Shown: piece after piece, positions 24,263 to 35,676 of the stretch
How the letters are laid out: each line of letters starts with the position of its first letter
How positions within the stretch are numbered: position 1 is the stretch's first letter
Source: Hippophae tibetana
Lineage: Eukaryota > Streptophyta > Magnoliopsida > Rosales > Elaeagnaceae
Length of the DNA: 64,000 nucleotides
Assembly (NCBI GenBank): GCA_037013495.1
Contig: CM072811.1
Coordinates: 27,427,659 to 27,491,658, forward strand
Direction of reading: 5' to 3'
Program-made: the position numbers and the translations under genes
Notes under the pieces: model-generated
Told to the model about the DNA's origin: nothing
The model's database searches: none
Seen by the model: only the letters and a program-made list of their open reading frames with translations

Positions 24263-26300
24263 CAATATCAAGTTTATTTTTTGTAAGTTCGTTTGTATTT
24301 TGTATTTGTGTGTTGGATTTTAGTATGCAAAACAAAGAGTCTATTTATTTTATTTAGTGTTTTGTCTTTCTTTGTGTAATCAGTTACTACGGATCATTAA
24401 TGCATACATGCATATAATTAGGTATATTTTGTATGCAAGCATGTTTACACACATCATGGAATTGGTTTTGTTTTGTTTCGAGTATGGTTATTTATAAAAA
24501 TTAGTACAAATTTTTTTAGAACGAAAAAATTGATTTTTGGCACCTTGTCACACCCTTCAATAAAGGGATTGGCAAGGTGGTCGATAAGGACCGTGGTGGG
24601 GTTAGCTGTGAGCTTCAGTATATAAATATTCCTTTTTCTTCTTGTTTTTTATCCCAAAAATATGTAGCAAAGCTCAGTTAATTTGACATCTCATTTTCTA
24701 TTTTTTGATCACTATTACTTTGAGTATTGTTTGGTATTAGTGATGCATGACTATATAAGAAAAAATGTTCTCTTGAATGGTGAGTACTTAAGGTGATGTT
24801 TCTAAGTAGGATTTATGTGAGAAGCTTGTGTGGTTGTGTATCGTGTGTTAGTTGAGTGTTGTGGGAAAAATTGCGTGCATGAGTGTTGAGGTTAAGCCTA
24901 CTTTATTTTATGTGTGAGACACAACACTTTGAGATTTATTTGAGAAATCATTATCTATATGTGATATATGGGTGACTATAGGTCATACATAGACAATTTA
25001 TGGATTATGGCGAAAGTGCTTCCCATATTGATTTTTGGTTGTTCGTGATTGATGGTGGTCCTCAAAGTTGATTGTTTCTTTCTTTTCACATTACTAGTTC
25101 ATTGTTACTGATCACACTACATTGGGTGGTGCTAGCTTTGGAGGAGAGATAGGTTCATATGTCAAACCATGTTGTTATGGAGGTAGTAATCGAGAATAGG
25201 CAATTTGAACATTGATAGAGATAATAAGGGTTTTAATCCTACGAGGATTGTAACTATTTTATTGCTTAGTGAATTTGTTTTCTATTGAGTAATTTTCATA
25301 AGCAACCCTAAGATGTTATCACATAGATAAGGTTTCTATATGAGTTTACCTTGTTATATTTTGTATTACGCTTGCTCTATTATTTGGCTAATACAATCAA
25401 AGTTTAAATTATATATATCTGTACATGCTAAAGTTTGAACTTTAATTAGAAAACTTTTATATTTATTACTTGTTTTTTGAATATTGAATTATTATATCTA
25501 ATTTATAATATTATTTTTCTGTGTTAATTTACACTACTAATGTGATTATCTGTTAAGTGTTTATCTCTTTGTTGTTTGCATGTTCGGGATGAGTCTTTGA
25601 GAAGTCAATATCTTCTTAATCTAATTATGTATCGAGTCTTGGACTCCTTCAATATTGTTTTGCATCATTAGATTGTTGTGTTAATATAATTTAAGTTTCT
25701 ATCATGTATATGCAAATATACTAGATCTAGACTCTAATTAGAAAGCTAATTTATTTTATGTAGTTGCATGTTTTCTTTCCTTTACATGTAGTATGTCTAT
25801 AGCTTTTTATTCATTGCTTTTGCTATAGTAAATTAATCTACTTGTTTCTTGATTAATTTATATTATATGTACCTTTTATTTTCATGTGAGTTTAGAGTGA
25901 GTATCTCTTTACTATGGTATTATATCAGATGTTAGACTCTTTATAACAATTTACTATGTTATGTTTGATTACATGCTGTGAGAGTACAATAATTATTTAC
26001 TGAATATATTCTCATATATGAGGTCCTAAAAGGGATTGAAAAGTCTTCATAGCTTTTCAATATTTATGATTGTTTCTCATTCTTTGTATTGTTTGTCATG
26101 TATGCATATTGTTAGCTTAAATAGGAGCCTTTGAGATACACCATCATTAGTGTGTTTACTATAGATTGTTATTTTTATATCTTCTGATTGTTTTTGTTAT
26201 ATGTTATTTGAGCATGTTGTTTTCTACTTCAACTATGTAACTTATGTAATTCATGTTTGTGAGGCTTGCTAGGTCGAATTGATATAGAGCTTGCAAAAAG
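24263..26300. mobile_element. Probable nested insertion in the RNase H end of Copia-3 (unclassified, LTR-like)
   Basis: About 2 kb separates two parts of the Copia-3 RNase H region that are normally adjacent. It has no coding content, contains a TATA-like CAGTATATAAATATTCC near 24616-24632 and the slightly GC-richer lead-in expected of an LTR promoter. Solo LTR or non-coding LARD-type DNA are both possible. Ends are approximate. Confidence 0.5.
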
Positions 26301-26794
26301 ATTCTATGAGTTTATGTTTTCACCCTTCATCTAAGTCTCGGTTGCCTATTTGAGTTGAAAGAATAATTGACCTTCTGCAATTGTTCCTATGTATGGAATC
26401 TTCATTTTTCATAACTAGGTTTCTAATGAAATTGAAGTCTATCTCCACATGTTTTATTCTTCCATGCATCACTTGAGTAGATGAAATTAATTTGGCATTA
26501 GTGTTATCTGTGAACAATATAGGAATATAAGCACAATGAACTTTTAATTTTTTGAGAATGGACTAAAGCCATATGATCTCAATTGGTGCAAATGCAAGAA
26601 CCATATACTTTGCTTCAATCCTAGACTTATTAACCTCATTCTATTTTGAAGACATCTATAACATAAGATTATCTCCAAAATAGATGTTATATCTACCTAT
26701 GTTTTTTCTATCATTTGGGTAGCTTATCCAGTCATTATCACTAAACCAATGACTCACTACTACAATACATACATATAGTCTCGTACATTTAGCC

Positions 26795-26995
26795 TCGGTT
26801 TTTAAAAAAACCAAGACCATAGAGTTTTAGCCTCGGTTATTTAAAAACCGAGGCCATTGACATACCTTATGCCCTCAGTTATTTTAAAACCGAGGCCATA
26901 GACATACCCTATGGTCTTGGTTATTTTAAAACCGAGGCCATAGACATATCCTATGGTCACGGTTATTTAAAAACTGAGGCTATAGACATATCATA
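26795..26995. repeat. Subterminal repeats, left end of CACTA-2
   Basis: About four units of roughly 45 bp: TTATTTAAAAACCGAGGCCA and TAGACATACCCTATGGTC-type sequence alternating, each with an internal inverted CCTCGGTT/AACCGAGG pair. Confidence 0.87.
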
Positions 26996-27284
26996 TTAAT
27001 TTTTTCTCCTTTACACCAAAAAAGTTTATCAAATTTTTTCTCTCTTTTTCTTTCTTTTTACACCAAATTAATTAACACCAAAAAATTTTATCATTTTTTT
27101 GTATGCTTCCCTTTTTTCCTCTTTTTTTTCTTCCTTTTTCCTTTTTCCCTTTTCCTTTTTTATTTTTCTTTTTTTCTTCTCTTTTTTTCTTCCTTAATTT
27201 TTTTTCCTTTCTCGGCTAGGGTTTTCCTACAGAGCATATATATATATATACTTTTTTTTAGAGATGGCCAGTCTCCAGTTGCCG

Positions 27285-27430
27285 CTCTAAGTCTCGTCTT
27301 GCCGTCCTCGGCCAGTCTCCAGTTTCCGCTCTAAGTCTCGTCTCGCCGTCCTCGTCTGGCCGTTCTCGTCTTGTCGTCCTCGTCTCGCCATCCGTCCTCA
27401 TCTCACCGTTCTCATCTTATCGTCCTCATC
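27285..27430. repeat. CTCGTC/GCCGTC minisatellite in CACTA-2
   Basis: Imperfect units such as CTCGTCTCGCCGTC, the reverse complement of the array at 14515-14625 in CACTA-1. Confidence 0.8.
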
Positions 27431-27826
27431 TAGCCGTTCTCATTTCCTTATTTATTTTTCCCCCTCGCACGTTGTATATGTATTTCCTCATCGTGCGGCT
27501 GATCTACACTTCGAATTCACTCTAGCTGAGGTACGTATATTCAAATTTTGTTTATTAGGTAATCATCCCATGAATGGTTTGCGTCTTGTTTTCCCTCCTA
27601 CTGCAACATCTGTTCTTTGTTTGCCAATATGTGTTTTTTTGTTTTGTCTCAGCGATGAACCCATTACAAAAAATTCTTGTTTATAATTTTTGGGATGACT
27701 TTGATCTGATTAATGGAACCCAAGTTTTAATTTTTGGGATATCATATCATTACTCTTTGTTTTAGTTTACATTGAAGCTGTAATCTCTAGTCATGTTGGT
27801 TCTTTTTTCTGATAAATTTTTCTTAG

Positions 27827-27960
27827 TTCTCATTATGCTGGACAAGATCTAGATCCAAAGTTTAGAGCTGGTGAACCTTGGAAGAAGGTATTTGGCCCTG
27901 TTTTTATCTATCTTAATTCTGCTCCAATGGGTGATAACTGGTCTGAATTTATGGAATCCT
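27827..27960 (+). pseudogene. Captured exon of rhamnogalacturonate lyase (PL4 family)
   Basis: After an acceptor-like TTCTTAG at 27820-27826 the frame reads SHYAGQDLDPKFRAGEPWKK followed by VFGPVFIYLNSAPMGDNWSE. This is a well-conserved stretch of plant rhamnogalacturonan lyases (usual form HYAGQDLxxxFRxGEPWKKV, then FGPVFVYLNS), secreted enzymes that cut the rhamnogalacturonan I backbone of pectin. Only this one exon is recognised. The similarity fades after about 27960, where the frame runs on into sequence without family resemblance. It is surrounded by CACTA-2 and is a gene fragment moved by the transposon. An acceptor-like AG directly before it suggests that genomic DNA was captured. Confidence 0.82.
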
Positions 27961-29325
27961 ATAGTTTAATCCTCATCTGTTTAATCCTGAGAGAAGTAAA
28001 TTCATTTTACTATTTGAGTTCTCATATAAATTCTTCTGTTATGATAAAAAAAATTATGTTGTTGATTATAATTTTTTTTGTTTATAATATTGTAGTGGCA
28101 TTTTTCCAGCAATTGATGTATTCTCTGGCCATATATTGGTAGGGGTAAGTTAATACTCATTCTTCAATTTCATAATTCTTGTACAGTTGGGACGTTGGTT
28201 AAACGTGTGTTACTATTGGAGGTTGTTTATGATGTTTTTTGGCTTCAGTAGTAGGGTAAATACCCTTTAGCTCTCTCATTATGATAAGGCTATTTTTAAT
28301 CACAAATTTCAACTCTTATTCTTGAATTTGGTTCCTATCCCAAGTATGGTATCTTATGTCATAATTTTGTTTGGTTTGTGCAGAAAGTATATATGTATTT
28401 CAGGGGGTACAAATGAGATTATTTGTTGTTGTGATCCAATTATCCTTCGAATTATATTATCTTTTCAGGCTGATTTTGCATATACATGCACGTCTCCTTT
28501 TACAATTGTTATCACTGTGAGTATAAGTTTGACAGGATAATGAGTACGCCAAAATCCAAATACATATTAAGATATTAATTGTAGTGTTCCATCAACAACT
28601 GATGTTCTATTATAGCTTCACGTTTTTGGTTTAACATTCAAAATGAATGCTTTGATTGATATAGATATTTTTGTAGCGGTCTTCTTTATACGCATTCAAG
28701 GAAGAAATGGTCATAATTTTTATTTGAATTGTACAATCTGGGTTTTATCTTATTGCAATTAAAGATTTATATTGTGATTTGTAAACAAGCTGATAATCAA
28801 TCATTGAAAGCCTATGAGGTAAACCAGATTCAACCTACAAGCATCTTTTGCGCTTTATTTTTGTTATTTCTCTATCTACTTGTTCATAATATATGATACT
28901 CTGTCCTATTTGGCTCAGTTTGTAGATACAAGTGTGTTGTCACATTTGTCCTCCTTTTATTGCTTATAAGTGTTGGGACAATCTTTCTAGCTTATATCAC
29001 CATCTTTGCACTGATCTATACACGAATGGAAAGGTCTTTCCTCATTCCATATTTGCTTCATCTTGGAATTTAGGTATTGAATTTACATTTTAGTTATATC
29101 AGTGCTAACTAAGTTTCTGGTGATACATTGATATATCAAGTCCTCTGTGTGATAGGCTTCAAAATCCTCTAATGATATATTTTAGCTTGCTTGCTATGCT
29201 TATGCTATGTTAGACTGTGTTTTGAGTCTATTGTGAACAGTTTTTATGGTTCATTCTTATTTTAACTACTGTTATTTCTATTGTACATTGTGTTTATGGT
29301 TCATTCTTATTTTATCTGTTGTTAC

Positions 29326-29495
29326 CAGCGCATCAGTCACACCAGGCACTAGGCGCACCCATGCAGCATGCACACTAGCGCAGTAGGCGTACCCATGCAG
29401 CATGCACACTAGCGCAACAGGTGCACCCATGCAGCATGCACACTAGGGTAGCAGGCGCACCAGTGCACCAGCACACCACGCACCAGGCAGCAGAC
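29326..29495. repeat. CAC-rich minisatellite in CACTA-2
   Basis: Three clear units of about 40 bp (CACCCATGCAGCATGCACAC then TAGCGCAGNAGGCG), then degenerate CACCAG repeats. The counterpart in CACTA-1 is at 9829-9918 and 10318-10425. Confidence 0.85.
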
Positions 29496-29724
29496 ACACT
29501 GTTTTGAGTCTCAAAATAGATAAAAATAAATACTATACTCAAGTTATTTCTATTGTACACTGTGTGTATTAATTTTTAGTATATAATAAACTCTACAATG
29601 TAATTATACTTTTAATTTTGCTATAATATGATTTTTAATATTGTTTTTAATAAATTTATTGTAATTTATATTGATTTAATTTTTAATATTGTAATTAATA
29701 ATTATATTTTTTTAATTTATGTAT

Positions 29725-30112
29725 ACTCTATGGCCTCGGTTATTAGAAAAACCGAGGTCATAGGGTGTATCTATGGCCTCGGTTATTAGAAAAACCGAGG
29801 TCATAGGGTGTATCTATGGCCTCGGTTATTAGAAAACCGAGGTCATAAGGTGTATCTATGGCCTCGGTTATTAGAAGAACCGAGGTCATACGGTGTATCT
29901 ATGGCCTCGGTTATTAGAAAAACTGAGGTCATAGGGTGTATCTATGGCCTCAGTTATTAGAAAAACCGAGATCATAGGGTGTACCTATTGCCTCGGTTAA
30001 AAAACTGAGACCATAGGTTGTTACCTATGGTCTCTCTCACTTAGGCCTCGATTCTTATAACCGTGGCCATAGATTTATGGTCACAGTTAAAAACCGAGGC
30101 CATATGTACTTT
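29725..30112. repeat. Subterminal hairpin repeats, right end of CACTA-2
   Basis: Seven or so near-identical units of about 43 bp: CTATGGCCTCGGTTATTAGA, a few A, ACCGAGGTCATAGGGTGTAT. Each is an inverted repeat. The conservation is high, showing recent array expansion. The last 100 bp match the first 100 bp of CACTA-1 in inverted orientation. Confidence 0.92.
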
Positions 30113-33100
30113 TTGTAGTAGTGACTCTTAGTTTATCTTATTTCTGCATCAAGAGTCCATGACTTTTAGTTCCTTGAGATATCTTAAGATTCTTTTTGTA
30201 GCTACCCAATGACTTTCAGAGGATTGAGGGAGGAATTGACACAATTTATTAACTGAATATACAATTTATGGTCTAGTGATGTCACATTATCATTGAGCAT
30301 TCACTATATTCTTTTAAACGCTTCCATCTTTTAGCTATTCACCTTCAAACTTAGAAAAAATTGAGGTAGAACTCATAGGAGTCTTAAGTGGTTTGATTGT
30401 TTCCAAACCAATTGATTGAATTAAATTTTTGACGTATTTTTGTTCGCTCAAATACATTTTGTCATCAAATCTGTTAACCTCTACTCCTAGAAAGAAAGAA
30501 ATCTTCCAAATCCTCCAATGAAAACTTGTTATTCGTTAGTCTAATCAAAGTTGTAATATATGCATAATCACATCTAGTAATAATGATATCATCTACATAT
30601 ACAAGTATGATAAGAGTTGAACTAGAGTATGATGAAAGAATATTGATGTATTAGATTTGGGATTTTCAAAACCAAGATCAGCCAAACTAGAACTTACTTT
30701 TTGATAATGGGCTCTAGGTGTATATTTTAAACAATATGTTCTCCTTTTTAGTTTACATACCAAGGTAGGATGATTTTTATCCTCAAAACCCTTTGGTTGT
30801 GTCATGTATATTATTTCTTGCAAATCTTCATTAAGAAATGTATTATTGACATCTAGTTGTTTAAGCAACCATCCCATGTAAATGGCTAGAGTTAGAACAA
30901 CTCTAATGGTTTGTGGCTTAACCATAAGGGAAAAGGTTTCAAAATAATCTATCACTTTAACCTAGTTGTTCTCTTTTTCCACTACTCTAGCTTTGTATTT
31001 GTCATACAAACCATCCAAGAGAAATTTAGTTCTATACATTCACTTGTTTGTAGTTGGTATTTGTGTCATTAGGGCAAGGAACAAGCTCTTATGTATTATT
31101 GTCAAGAAGTGCTTGAAATTCTTTACTCGTTGCATCTTCTCACTATAGTATACCAAGGGCCTCAACATAACATCTAGGCTCTAGGAGAATAATGAAAATA
31201 TGAGCAGTGAACACCTTAGGTTTAACATAACCAGTTCTTTACCTAGTGGTTAAAGAATATGTATTGAACATACAAGTGAATAATTAGTTTACCAAGAAGG
31301 GCAGACATTGAGGAAGAACACACATATAAATAAACCCCAAAATTAATTATTGATAGATACATCTTATGTGAAGGAAGGCAAAGAAGGTAATGATTGATTG
31401 TGATCAGAGAGGGAAATATTAGTGAACACATGAGGTAATACAAATGGTGAATGCATAAAATGTGCATCACTAGAACAATGAGAAGTGTTTGGAATAGGTA
31501 CAACTGAATATGAAGTTGAACTAAGATGATGAAGTTTGTGAGAGAGAAAATGGAAGTTAGGAGTGAGTAATGTGTAATAGTCATTGGAAACATAAAATGT
31601 GTAAGTTGTACCGTGATCAATATTAGTAGTAGAATGTGAAGGAAATACTTATTCATCAAGCCCCCTAGGTCTTCTAGTATGGATTCTACAATAAGAGTAC
31701 GTAGACACAAGTAATCTTGTTGTTAGGATGCATACCCCAAGAAAATGAAAGGTAAAGAGTATGGTTGCAGTTTATAAGTGTTATAGGGTCTAAGACAAAA
31801 AAACAAAAAAACAAAGACAACCAAAGGTTTTTAAGAAATTGAAATCATGAACTTTGCGATATGAAGGTGTGTAAGGAATTTGATTTACCAAGCTCTTAAT
31901 AGGAAGTCTATTTAGAACATGAACAATAGTTCTGAAAGCATACCTCAAGTATTCCATATCAAGACTAGAATGAACAAGTATTGTCATGCCTCTTTCCACC
32001 ACACATCTGTTTCTTATTTCCATAACATTGTTTTATTCAAATATGTGAGGACAAGTCTTCCTATGAACAACACCAATGATTTCTAGCTTGGAGGTAAGAA
32101 AATTAAATTCCATCCCCCAATTAGATTGAATTACTTTGACATTGATGCTAAAGTTTCTTCCAACCATTTTTAAGAAATTAAAAAAGATTCTTTATACCTC
32201 ATTTTTGGATTTCAAAAAGAAAATCCACATGTATCATGTATTGTCATAAAAAATTAACAGAAAGTATCTTGCACCAATAGTGCTAATGAATGGTGAAGTC
32301 TAAAGATCAACATAAAATAAATCAAAAGGATTAGAGAAGGGCATATGCGTGGATTTAAAAGAAAGCTTAGTAGCTATTGACATAGTGGAAACAATATGGA
32401 GATTATCTGAAATAGATTTTCATAATCAATGTAGCTAGAATTGACATGTCAAGACAAAACAACATGTGAAGGATGAGCAACTCTACTATGCCAACATGTG
32501 ATATTTAACAAAAAAGCATAAATAGATACAATATTAACTATACTAAAAAGGCTATTAAGTATATGACTTATTCTATAAATAACCTGAAAAGATGCTGAAG
32601 ACTTTTGTACCTCTCCTTCAATCTATAGAGACCATCAATGAGCCTCCCTTGAGCTACAACGATCTTTGACTGTGCCTCCTTCACAAAGAACTCGATAGCA
32701 TGAAATTCTACTATAAAATTGTTATCAACACATAACTTGTGTATTGAAATAAGATTGTGTGAGACAGAAGGAGTGTGAAGATCACTATGTAAATTTATAA
32801 CACAATTAGTAGAGGTGTAAGGTTTGATTGTAGTGATACCACAACCTTTAATTCTAAGAGAAGAACCATTACCTATTGCAACATTCTTTGAGTCAACATA
32901 AGGCATAAAAGTAGTGAGATTCTTAGTGTTGTTTGTGAAATGATGAATGACTCCTCAATCCATCAACTAGCCACTGGTGACTTCAATAGAACTATGTGTA
33001 AGCATAGTTGTAAGTTGATTGAGTTATGTCTTTCCAATGAGTAGATCAAAAATATTGAAGCATTTAATAGAAATATGTCTAGATTTTCCACAAATATAGC

Positions 33101-34054
33101 ATTGCACTCTAGGTCTATTTGTTCCTAAGCTTGATAATTTTTCATTTGCACTATTATTATTGTTTTTAGAATCAAAATGTTGATTCTATGAAGCATTACT
33201 TCTCTGCAAAAAATCATGAAAATTTCAACTAAAACTTCTTGAAGAAAATGAGGGATGAGAATTACAAGGCTTTGAACCTTGAGCGCTAAAACATGCTTCA
33301 TTATCTTGCATAGATGAGTGAAAATCAATTATAGAGCCTTTATGCACCATTAATCTTCTATCATATGACATTAGTTCATTTTGAAAATATTCAAATTTAA
33401 CTTTATTTGATCTCATCAACAAAGAAATTGAAGACACAAATGAATTATAGTTCGAGTTAAGACCTCTACGATACTATATCTCTCGAAGAGACTTCTTCTC
33501 CAATAATTGCAAGATTATTAACTACTGACTTCAATTGAAGTGTGTAAGCTTATACACTCAAATCATTCTTTCTTAGAGTTTGTAACTCAAGCCTCAAATC
33601 CATAATTATGGCCTAAGAATTTGTTGCAAACACTTATTCTAGTGCTTTCTAAGAACTAGTTGTTGATTCTCCTCAAGGAAGATGAAGATACATTGAAGGT
33701 GAAATTGAGCAATAAAACCACGATTTAACCAAAATTTTAAGTTTTTCCTAATGTGTGAACTCTGGATTTACTCAAGAAGAATTAGGTAGAAACTAAGTTG
33801 GTAGTTGAAATGAATGGTCAATTACATCCTTAATACCATATGCTATGATTATAGAGAGAATATATCCTCTCTAAATCATGTAATTAGAATGATCTATCTT
33901 GATGAAGAATTGAGATTAACATGTGGTATACCATTTGTTGAGAAATTTGATGATGATGACTATTGTTGCATGAGCTCACTAATAGTTGTTGTAACAACAT
34001 TCTTGCTACATGGTATACCCATTGATGAATTCAAGACCTTAAGATAAGAATGTT

Positions 34055-34236
34055 CTGACTATATGAGAAACTGAGTACAAGCTCATATAGTATTTATTGT
34101 ATTGTGGCTTGAATACATCTGTCTTAGTTAAGTCTTTACACTGCTCTATGAACCTATCTCTAACACTTTATTACAAGAGTTGTATTATTGTGTAGTAGGT
34201 TATATCATAGTAAGATGTTCTATATACAATCTAATA
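34055..34236 (-). repeat. 5' LTR (matched part) of Copia-3
   Basis: Matches 24021-24208. If the TGGTATTAAGG near 33833 is the primer site, the whole 5' LTR would span about 33845-34236; only the distal half has a recognisable partner at the other end. Confidence 0.7.
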
Positions 34237-34244
34237 TTTTTCAT

Positions 34245-34850
34245 TTAATTTGGTTATTAAAATATTAATGTTTAATTTAATTTGATTTTTAAAACTATTT
34301 ACCTTTTTCAAATCAATACCAATCAATTAAAATCAATTGTTTTGAGAAAAAAATATTTATAATAATATTAAAATCATTAAAATTTATTTTATTTTTCTCT
34401 TTTTGTTAGTTTTTTTTAGAAAATATGATCATAGAGGTCTATTATATTAGATCATTTGTATCATTTAATCCTTTAGATTATAAATGATTTCATTTATTCA
34501 TTTAGTTTTTTTAAAAAGAGGTTAATTAAGTATAAACTATATTATTTTTATATTTTATATTAAAGTAATGTATTTTTTCCTTAATTAACTTATTTTTCTA
34601 AATCAATTAGAATAAGTGATCACATTTTTAATTTAAGGAACTAAATTATACTAATCACTTAATAAGGGACCATTAATGACCAATCTCTTTTTCTTATGGA
34701 GATACTTGATTTAAAAAAAACATAAATAACCAAAAACAGTTTTATTATTGTTTTTTAAATTAAGGTTTTTTTTTATTTTAAGAAAATAAATAGATGCATT
34801 ACTTTATTATTATTATTATTATTATTATTATAAATGTAATGATTTAGTGG
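34245..34850. repeat. Direct repeat flanking the second TM6-like gene, left copy
   Basis: Shares blocks with 38940-39240 in the same order: AAATATTAAT near the start, ATAATATTAAAATCA, ACTTGATT followed by an A run, AAATAACCAAAA, and AAATAAATAGAT. A degenerate repeated element is likely; its class is unknown. It ends in an ATT microsatellite (about 34808-34832). Confidence 0.6.
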
Positions 34851-35342
34851 CATTATATAGTAATGATTATTTGTTAGATATAGAGACAAGATTGATTTAT
34901 GTTAGCTAAAGAATGATACTAATGCATGTAGTGTTTATGGATGATGATGTTTATTGCTTATTGTTAGATGTCCTTTATGTTTTGTGAAGAGATTTTTCAA
35001 TATTCTATTTATAGATGGTTTTCATTTCTTTTATATATATATATATATTTGGTTTATATAATGAAAACGTAATAATAATGTAATTCAATAGAAATAATAT
35101 TAATATTACTATATTTGTTTGAACAGTAAAATTAAAATAATGATAAATATTAATATAAAATTTATAACATTATAAATAAAGAAAAATTAGCAAGAGTGAT
35201 ATTATTTTTAAATGGGATAAAATAATAATAATTATATAAATTTGTGAAAAAATAGAATATTTTTGTCAAGTTAAACAAAAAAAAAATCCTAAATCATTTT
35301 TATTAACATTATTATTATTATCAATAAAATATGTCATTAATT

Positions 35343-35676
35343 CACATTAATTTTTTGTGTCACAAAACCAAAAGCCATTAGTATCTACTAACCCTAGCTA
35401 TACTGTACACTCATCTTCAATGTGTAAAATATCAATAAAGCAACAATTCACAATATGAGTTACACTACAACCTAACTTTACGACACTCTTTTCAATTTTC
35501 CCGATATAGCAAATCCCCACTTTTCATCTTCCTCTTTATCTTCCCTTCAAATTAAACCTAGCTACCCACTTTCACATACCATCATCTTATCTCTCTTAGC
35601 TCTCTCTCTCTCTCTCTTTCTTATCACAAGAACAAATTAAGCCACACACACCGAAAAACAAAAAACAAAAAAAGAA
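35343..35676 (+). promoter_or_regulatory. Upstream region and 5' UTR of the second TM6-like gene
   Basis: Nearly identical to 21047-21377, including ACTGTACACTCATCTTC, the (CT)n tract (with an extra TTCT) at about 35600-35622 and the AAAAAGAAATGG start context. Such close conservation over about 330 bp suggests that both copies kept the proximal promoter at duplication. Confidence 0.6.

Larger units (their letters stand above)
26755..30123 (+). mobile_element. CACTA-2: non-autonomous CACTA transposon with a captured lyase fragment
   Basis: Begins CACTACTACAA at 26755 and ends TTGTAGTAGTG at 30123, flanked by ACT copies (26752-26754 and 30124-30126). Subterminal repeats of the GGCCTCGGTT / AACCGAGGCC type fill both ends, as in CACTA-1. 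From the left, an AT/CT-rich segment is followed by a CTCGTCTCGCC minisatellite (27285-27430), a captured rhamnogalacturonate lyase exon, non-coding DNA that is probably intronic, and the CAC-rich minisatellite (29326-29495). No transposase frame is seen. It is 3,369 bp long, younger than Copia-3, into which it is inserted, and its terminal hairpins are well preserved. Confidence 0.92.
24021..34236 (-). mobile_element. Copia-3: decayed Copia element on the minus strand, with nested insertions
   Basis: Terminal repeats match between about 24021-24208 and 34055-34236 (shared CTTGAATACATC, TTACAAGAGTTGTA, GTAGTAGG, ATACAATCTAATA). Reading right to left: a primer-site-like TGGTATTAAGG near 33833, gag at about 33100-33700 with zinc knuckle CYICGKSRHISIKC near 33065-33105, protease region about 32570-32906, integrase about 31240-32030, reverse transcriptase about 30140-30955 ([18 protein letters not shown]) and RNase H about 26320-26754, with its last part (EEQVTDVMTKPLGD) at 24210-24262. 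CACTA-2 lies between RT and RNase H, and a further insertion of about 2 kb lies within the RNase H end. Many disruptions; old fossil. It separates the two TM6-like genes. Confidence 0.88.

Noticed and set aside
27574-28540. Series of short open frames inside CACTA-2 outside the lyase exon
   Set aside because: Phe/Ile/Leu-rich translations of AT-rich, probably intronic DNA; no other lyase exon could be supported.
29726-30000. Regular hairpin units that at first glance look like a CRISPR array
   Set aside because: Plant nuclear context, no unique spacers, and the units are subterminal repeats of CACTA-2 that match CACTA-1 ends.
33814-34047. 77-codon plus-strand open frame
   Set aside because: Antisense to the LTR/leader region of Copia-3 and without protein similarity.
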